42,383 bases of DNA from an uncultured Caryophanales bacterium (GTDB lineage Bacteria > Bacillota_I > Bacilli_A > RF39 > UBA660). Below are positions 38,396 through 42,383 of this stretch, piece after piece; the first letter of the stretch is position 1, and the number at the start of each line of letters is the position of its first letter. Where the stretch lies: positions 1-42,383 of the forward strand of contig CAMNHK010000012.1 of assembly GCA_946539445.1 (NCBI GenBank). Reading direction: 5' to 3'. A program made the position numbers and the translations under genes. The notes beneath the pieces are model-generated. The model worked only from the letters and a program-made list of their open reading frames with translations. It was not told the origin of the DNA and made no database searches.

Positions 38396-38416
38396 CGATT
38401 GTTAACTATTTTTTTG
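38384..38416 (+). terminator. Bidirectional terminator between the GT-C-like gene and prsA
   Basis: The 11-bp stem AAATAGTTAAC/GTTAACTATTT with a GATT loop has A's left and T's right and covers the ends of both genes. Confidence 0.9.
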
Positions 38417-39389
38417 CTGTTTTCATTAAATTGTTCATATAATCATTGTAGGCTTTTTTTAAGACATCATCATTCCACTCAATTTTGTTATCTTCTCTTA
38501 ATCCTTTTAAAGCTTCATAGTAAAGAGATGAGTCTTCTTTTAATTTTTGTTCACTTAGTGTTGTTTTAATATCATCTTGTACTTCTTTTAATTTTGGTTT
38601 TTCTTTTTCTTCTACTTTTAATATGATGTGGTAACCTAATTCTGTCTTTATTGGTTCTTTTGTATATTCTCCTACTTTTAAAGATTTTAAGGCATTACCA
38701 AAGTTTTCTGGGACATCATTTACATCGATAAATCCTAAATCTCCACCATTTGCGGAAGTAGTTTTATCAGCAGAATGTTTTTTTGCTAGAGAGTCAAATT
38801 TTTTTCCATCTTCTAATTCTTTGATAATACTTTCTGCTTGTTCTTTTGCACGTTTATCGGCATCTTCGTCTGTTTCTTCGCCTTCTTTTTCAATGGCGAT
38901 AAGAATATGACTGGCTTTTACTTCTCCGTAAATATTATCGTTATAATATTTTTTTATTTCTTCTTTTCCAAGATGTTCTTTTACATAATCTTTTACTGCT
39001 AGATTTCTCTTATATTCTAGACTAAGTTTTTCTCTTAATTCTTCTTCTGTTTCTACTCCGAAGTATTGTCTTAAAACTGAAGTATAAGAATCTTCATCTT
39101 GTCCATAATAACTCTTGATTTGATTTACTTGATTATCAATGGATTCTTTTTCTTTATCGTCTGCCTTATATTTTTCATCTAATAGACTATGATCTATCAT
39201 ATCTACTAATACTGAAATATTGTTTTCTTTTATTTTTTCGTAATATTCGGTTGCGGTAAATTTATCGTTTTCTAGAGATACAGCTACTTTTGAACCATTT
39301 TTTACTTCAATTTCTCTTCCACATCCTGTTGTTAGAGCAGATACTGCTAGTACTGTTCCTAAACATATTAATAGTTTTCCTTTTTTCAT
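38406..39389 (-). CDS. prsA: Foldase lipoprotein PrsA (parvulin peptidyl-prolyl isomerase)
   Basis: The ATG at 39389, preceded by GGGAGGA, gives 327 residues. A lipoprotein signal peptide ends at TTGC (Cys23). An N-terminal helical domain is followed by a parvulin domain at about 160-260, with ASHILIA, FDSLAKKHSADKTTSANGGDLGFI and TELGYHIILKVEE, and then a C-terminal helical tail. It folds secreted proteins outside the membrane, including PBPs. It needs diacylglyceryl transfer; the Lgt-like protein at 22079 may or may not be the enzyme that does this. It is a leftward single gene. Confidence 0.93.
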   Translation of the reverse strand: MKKGKLLICLGTVLAVSALTTGCGREIEVKNGSKVAVSLENDKFTATEYYEKIKENNISVLVDMIDHSLLDEKYKADDKEKESIDNQVNQIKSYYGQDEDSYTSVLRQYFGVETEEELREKLSLEYKRNLAVKDYVKEHLGKEEIKKYYNDNIYGEVKASHILIAIEKEGEETDEDADKRAKEQAESIIKELEDGKKFDSLAKKHSADKTTSANGGDLGFIDVNDVPENFGNALKSLKVGEYTKEPIKTELGYHIILKVEEKEKPKLKEVQDDIKTTLSEQKLKEDSSLYYEALKGLREDNKIEWNDDVLKKAYNDYMNNLMKTAKK

Positions 39390-39461
39390 TTTGATTCCTC
39401 CCATATAAAATGTATCATAACAAAAAAATTTTTTTCTTGCAATAAATAAGAAAGATATATG

Positions 39462-39489
39462 AACATTTTTCTACTTTTTCCATAGAATA
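39462..39489 (+). promoter_or_regulatory. Sigma-K-type promoter of the tiny YjcZ-like gene
   Basis: AC at 39463-39464 (in AACA) is followed by 16 bases and CATAGAATA at 39481-39489, which fits the sigma-K consensus of AC with a 16-base spacer to CATAnnnTA. It ends 19 bases before the ATG. Confidence 0.65.
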
Positions 39490-39508
39490 CTTTGAAGGAG
39501 GAATAATC

Positions 39509-39595
39509 ATGACTAATTGTGGTTCATCATCTAATGGAGCTATCGTCTTAGTTTTATTTATATTATTAATTATTATTCTTGGTGCTTCTATTTAA
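39509..39595 (+). CDS. Tiny transmembrane sporulation protein, YjcZ-like (28 aa)
   Basis: A 28-residue product starts at ATG 39509 with GAAGGAGGAAT just before it. The first ten residues are polar (MTNCGSSSNG) and the rest is one hydrophobic helix AIVLVLFILLIIILGASI, the pattern of the YjcZ/tiny-TM family found in spore formers (ALIVVLFILLIIVG). A sigma-K-like promoter precedes it and a terminator follows. The combination makes a real, sporulation-time membrane micropeptide likely. It is too short for most gene finders. Confidence 0.8.
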   Translation: MTNCGSSSNGAIVLVLFILLIIILGASI

Positions 39596-39599
39596 CTTT

Positions 39600-39630
39600 A
39601 AAAAAAAATACCTACTTGTAGGTATTTTAT
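39600..39630 (+). terminator. Bidirectional terminator between the tiny gene and the HIT gene
   Basis: The 11-bp stem AAAATACCTAC/GTAGGTATTTT with a two-base loop overlaps the HIT stop codon. Confidence 0.9.
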
Positions 39631-40022
39631 TTTGTTAGTTTTGCATAAACTTCATCTAAATCTGATAGTTTCGATTCATCATAATGGAAATCTGCACCAT
39701 CCTCTGGATATCTTGGTGTTAAGTGAATATGATAGTGTTTGATTTCTTGGCCTAACTCATTATTTTGAGCAAGAGTTAATCCTTCGCAATGCAATCTTTC
39801 TTTTAGTAATGGATAAATTGTATTACGTACGATATCTAGTGCATGAGTAATGATTTCATTATTAGTGTCCATTAGATTTACTAAGTGTTCTTTTGGTAAT
39901 ACTAATAGGTGACCATCGGTTGATGGATTAATATTCATTATTATTTTAATGATATCATCTTCATAAATTGTTTTTGAAGGTAGTTCTCCTTTTATTATTT
40001 TACAAAAAATACAGTCGTTCAT
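39627..40022 (-). CDS. HIT-family nucleotide hydrolase/transferase
   Basis: The 131-residue protein has the HIT fold with CIFCKIIKGELPSKTIYED at the start, GHLLVLPKEHLVNLMD, and the catalytic His triad HYHIHLTPRY at about 97-106. The two Cys at 4 and 7 are part of a zinc site in this branch. Such proteins hydrolyse phosphoramidates or dinucleoside polyphosphates, and the substrate is not predictable. AGGAGG lies just before the ATG. It follows the anchored unknown at 40032 by nine bases and shares its unit. Confidence 0.9.
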   Translation of the reverse strand: MNDCIFCKIIKGELPSKTIYEDDIIKIIMNINPSTDGHLLVLPKEHLVNLMDTNNEIITHALDIVRNTIYPLLKERLHCEGLTLAQNNELGQEIKHYHIHLTPRYPEDGADFHYDESKLSDLDEVYAKLTK

Positions 40023-40031
40023 ATATTCCTC

Positions 40032-40787
40032 CTAATTTAAGTATTTATAAGTAATTTTATTTTGTTTTAAAACTTCTGAGTTTTCATCCATTATTATATC
40101 ATGAATGATTTGCTGCTGGTTCGGATTTTCTAAAAAATCTTCTCTAATATTTTGAATTTGAATGGATTGAGTGATATCTTCTGGATTTGTAAATCTTATG
40201 GTATAACTTTTTGGAGTTATGTTGTTTTGTTGATAGGTTTCTAAAAGGTGATTGATTTTTGTTATGATCTCTTTTTCACTCCATTCTTTGATGGATAATT
40301 CTTTTTGTATCGAATAAAATTTTAATTCTAATAAATTGTCTTCTTTTAGGATTCTTTCTTGAACATTAGAAGTGTATTGATCTAGTGTTTGGGGAATCAT
40401 TACTTGGCATGCAGTGTTTGTTTTTTGCTGTATTTCTTTTTCTAGATTTTTTTGTATGTTTTCTAATAGAGTTTTTCCTTCTATATAATCTTCTTGATAG
40501 GTATCCGTTGTCTCTTTCTTTTGATAATATACATAAAAATAATGATTTTCATTTTCTTTGTCAGTTACTTTCATGGCGTATTTTGTACTTTCGTAGGTGG
40601 GGCTATTCCAAATAAAATTCTGAAAATTATTGGAATAATTATCTCTTAAATAAGAAATCATTTTTTCTTGTACTTTTGGAATTAGTAATCCTCCCGCTTT
40701 TTCTGTTACTACAATGACTCCTAAACTAACTGATATTATGAATATGAATATTCCTCGAAAGAATAGTAGTTGTTTTTGTTTTTTCAT
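40032..40787 (-). CDS. Signal-anchored extracytoplasmic protein of unknown function (251 aa)
   Basis: A short basic start (MKKQKQ) leads into one hydrophobic segment at about 7-27. About 220 charged residues outside the membrane follow, rich in Gln, Asn, Glu and Lys and apparently helical with some beta parts. The ATG at 40787 has GGTGAT at proper distance; a TTG four codons earlier does not. A promoter with TTGCAT and TACAAT lies upstream. No motif or family is recognised. It is co-transcribed with the HIT gene. Confidence 0.75.
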   Translation of the reverse strand: MKKQKQLLFFRGIFIFIISVSLGVIVVTEKAGGLLIPKVQEKMISYLRDNYSNNFQNFIWNSPTYESTKYAMKVTDKENENHYFYVYYQKKETTDTYQEDYIEGKTLLENIQKNLEKEIQQKTNTACQVMIPQTLDQYTSNVQERILKEDNLLELKFYSIQKELSIKEWSEKEIITKINHLLETYQQNNITPKSYTIRFTNPEDITQSIQIQNIREDFLENPNQQQIIHDIIMDENSEVLKQNKITYKYLN

Positions 40788-40803
40788 TTTTATCACCAAA
40801 AAT

Positions 40804-40832
40804 ATTGTAACTTATTCTGCTTTTTTATGCAA
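40804..40832 (-). promoter_or_regulatory. Promoter of the anchored unknown and HIT gene
   Basis: On the leftward strand TTGCAT (40832-40827), a 17-base spacer and TACAAT (40809-40804) lie 16 bases before the ATG. Confidence 0.65.
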
Positions 40833-40922
40833 TTTTATTAATTTCATAAAAATTATTGTTTTGAAATATTTTTTGTGATATATTATTAAGTAGATTAATG
40901 TAGAATATTGGGTGGTGTGTTT

Positions 40923-42383
40923 ATGAAAGTCCAAAAAGGAGTCGTAAAATATAGGGATCGTGATGATATTAATTGTACTTATGGTATCACAGACGATGGA
41001 AGAACGTACTATTTTTTAGATGAAACGGATCAAAAGAAGTTTAAGAATGGAAATAGAATTGCCTCAACGGATTTAAAAGAGGCGATTGATCCTATGGCTA
41101 AAGCTAGTCATATTGGAGTTATTGATGATAATGGAAGAGAAGTTATACCATTTACCAACCGTATGATTAAGCCAGTGGACGAGGATACTATATTAGTAGA
41201 ACCTGCTGAAGCTGTTAGTGAATCTGTTATTGAAGCAGTTAATTTACGAAATGATCCTTTAGCTGCCACTAAATTAGTTTCTACACCTGCTTTGATTAAA
41301 GATAGGTTGAATACAAAAATGGGTGGTGAGGGAAGATATCTTTTCAATGATCAGTTTTCTGAAGCTACTTTGTGTGATATTGATGGAAATAATTTATTAG
41401 GAAATGAATACTATAGTTTTATTGCTAGTGTTGACAGTAAGATGTATTTTAGTAAGAATACTCCTGATTGTGAGATTGTAGAATATACTCTTATTCCAGG
41501 TGCTATTCAAAATAATCCCGATGCACAAGATATTAATGTTAGTGAGGTTCATGTTTCACAAGATGTTGTGGAAGGTGCGTTGGCAGCTGAGACAACAACA
41601 AATGAACCAATTGCTGATAATTATCAAGTAGAAGTTCCAACTGGTATGGAAGAACAAGCTAATCAAACAGAAGTTGCTCCTATTGCTCCACCTGTAGAAG
41701 AAGATGTTGCAGTTGCTAGTGAAACACAAAATGAGCCTGCTCCCGTTTCTACGGAAGAGACTGTAGAGGCTGCTCCAGCAGAAGCGGTAACTCCTACTAC
41801 AGAAGAGAATATTTTAATTGAAAATAATCAAGGAACTGTTGAATCTCAAAGTGTTGGGTTCTCTTTGGGTGATGTCAATGGTGATTTGATGGGTAATATG
41901 GTTGCTCCAGTAGAAGTTCCAACACAAAATGTTCCAACGCAGGATGCGGAGAATGTCACTGTACCTACTGATGTTGCCAATGAAAGTGTAATGGCTAATG
42001 CCAGTGTAGAGGTTCCGCCAGTTACGGAAGAGGCTATGAATGTAGAAGTTCCGGTTGCCCCTGAAGAATCCGTTAATCAAGCAGAAGTTGCTCAAGAAAC
42101 TCCTGTTAATGAAGGAGAGAAAATTGAGATTCCTTCCGCTCAAGCAGATGTTTCAACGGATATGGGTATTCAAGTACCTGTTGTTGAAGCGGATGCGGTA
42201 GAAGAAAATCCTGCTGTTCCAGTAGAGGAGACTCCTGCTGAAGAAGTGAATGCTGAGACTTCTGATGAGAAAGTAACAGCAGAATCTCCTGTAGAAGAGT
42301 CAAATGTTGAGGAAGAAAGTGCTGAAGTTCCTGTAGAAGAAGAATCTGTTTCAGAAGAAAGTACAGCTGTTGATTCTAGTGAT
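40923..42383 (+). CDS. Long acidic Val/Glu/Pro-rich protein, 5' part (cut by window edge)
   Basis: From ATG 40923 (preceded by GGGTGGTGTG) the frame is open for 487 codons to the end of the window with no stop, so the gene is longer. Residues 1 to about 200 look like a folded beta-rich cytoplasmic domain with aromatic and Asp/Gly turns (YGITDDGRTYYFLDE, HIGVIDDNGREVIPF, GRYLFNDQFSEATLCDIDGN). After that the protein is very acidic and repetitive, with recurring VEVP, PVEE, VPTQ and TEE units and almost no Lys, Cys or aromatic residue. There is no signal peptide, so it would be cytoplasmic unless a later segment anchors it. The tail resembles the disordered Pro/Ala end of the HerA-like protein in style only. 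Function unknown. Confidence 0.85.
   Translation, partial: MKVQKGVVKYRDRDDINCTYGITDDGRTYYFLDETDQKKFKNGNRIASTDLKEAIDPMAKASHIGVIDDNGREVIPFTNRMIKPVDEDTILVEPAEAVSESVIEAVNLRNDPLAATKLVSTPALIKDRLNTKMGGEGRYLFNDQFSEATLCDIDGNNLLGNEYYSFIASVDSKMYFSKNTPDCEIVEYTLIPGAIQNNPDAQDINVSEVHVSQDVVEGALAAETTTNEPIADNYQVEVPTGMEEQANQTEVAPIAPPVEEDVAVASETQNEPAPVSTEETVEAAPAEAVTPTTEENILIENNQGTVESQSVGFSLGDVNGDLMGNMVAPVEVPTQNVPTQDAENVTVPTDVANESVMANASVEVPPVTEEAMNVEVPVAPEESVNQAEVAQETPVNEGEKIEIPSAQADVSTDMGIQVPVVEADAVEENPAVPVEETPAEEVNAETSDEKVTAESPVEESNVEEESAEVPVEEESVSEESTAVDSSD
41580..42383 (+). repeat. Degenerate Val/Glu/Pro/Thr-rich coding region
   Basis: Short degenerate units (VEVP, PVEE, EAVT, VPTQ) recur throughout the coding frame. 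GTAGAAG(T/A) and GTTCC(A/G/T) recur at DNA level. The repeats continue into the unseen right flank. Confidence 0.7.

Noticed and set aside
1-42383. Mycoplasma-type genetic code (TGA as Trp), suggested by the AT-rich sequence
   Set aside because: der and rodZ end in TGA at family-typical positions, and Trp residues are encoded by TGG.

Overview
This window comes from the chromosome of an AT-rich, endospore-forming member of the Bacillota, probably an uncultured, streamlined Bacilli lineage. The evidence is the set of sporulation genes (spoIVA, spoVIF, a CotD-like coat protein and a tiny YjcZ-type protein), together with the Firmicutes-specific genes gpsB, recU, rny, rnjA, ylxM, prsA and a type B RNase P RNA. 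TGA is used as a stop codon (der, rodZ) and Trp is read from TGG, so the genetic code is the standard bacterial one and not the Mycoplasma code. I saw no tRNA, rRNA, insertion sequence, prophage or CRISPR. The window is dense core genome with lineage-specific genes inserted.

Layout. 1-227: the 3' end of a Cys/Tyr-rich low-complexity protein. 332-4227 (+): acetate kinase-like protein, nrnA, engB and two unknowns. 4252-8463 (-): spoIVA, a three-repeat unknown, spoVIF, a small SHOCT-like protein and der. 8581-13990 (+): two membrane proteins, HU, cca, a secreted/membrane unknown, dnaD and nth. 14002-17310 (-): class A PBP and recU. 17447-20612 (+): a possible tiny ORF, gpsB, rnpB, rodZ, pgsA and recA with an SOS-like box. 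20694-22082 (+): a MurE ligase, converging on an Lgt-like membrane protein and a zinc-ribbon membrane protein (-). 23367-25353 (+): rny and a stand-alone YhcG N-terminal-like protein. 25372-27991 (-): rnjA and a membrane-anchored unknown. 28090-35503 (+): ftsY, a small membrane protein, ylxM, a secreted acidic protein, a HerA-like ATPase, ffh and an unknown. 35574-38395 (+): cotD-like, rpoZ, recX and a GT-C-like membrane protein. 38406-40787: prsA (-), a tiny YjcZ-like gene (+), a HIT protein (-) and an anchored unknown (-). 40923-42383 (+): the start of a long acidic Val/Glu/Pro-rich protein cut by the window edge.

Several blocks keep the ancestral Bacillus gene neighbourhoods: dnaD-nth-ponA-recU-gpsB-rnpB, rodZ-pgsA-recA-rny, der-spoIVA-hup and ftsY-ylxM-ffh. 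Some usual partners are missing (cinA between pgsA and recA, ymdB/spoVS after rny, rpsP after ffh). Unknown genes sit in these places, and they are the best candidates for new biology: the three-repeat protein beside spoIVA, the YhcG-N-like protein between the two ribonucleases, and the secreted protein plus HerA-like ATPase that split ylxM from ffh.

Regulation looks very compact. Many genes carry an extended -10 box (TGnTATAAT) with no clear -35, only about 15-19 bases before the start codon, so the predicted transcript begins almost at the Shine-Dalgarno sequence. Three sporulation genes have a sigma-K/sigma-E style CATAnnnTA element at the same distance. Nearly every transcription unit ends in a short A-flanked, T-flanked hairpin, and convergent pairs share one. 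Promoter and terminator calls were made by eye and are inference.
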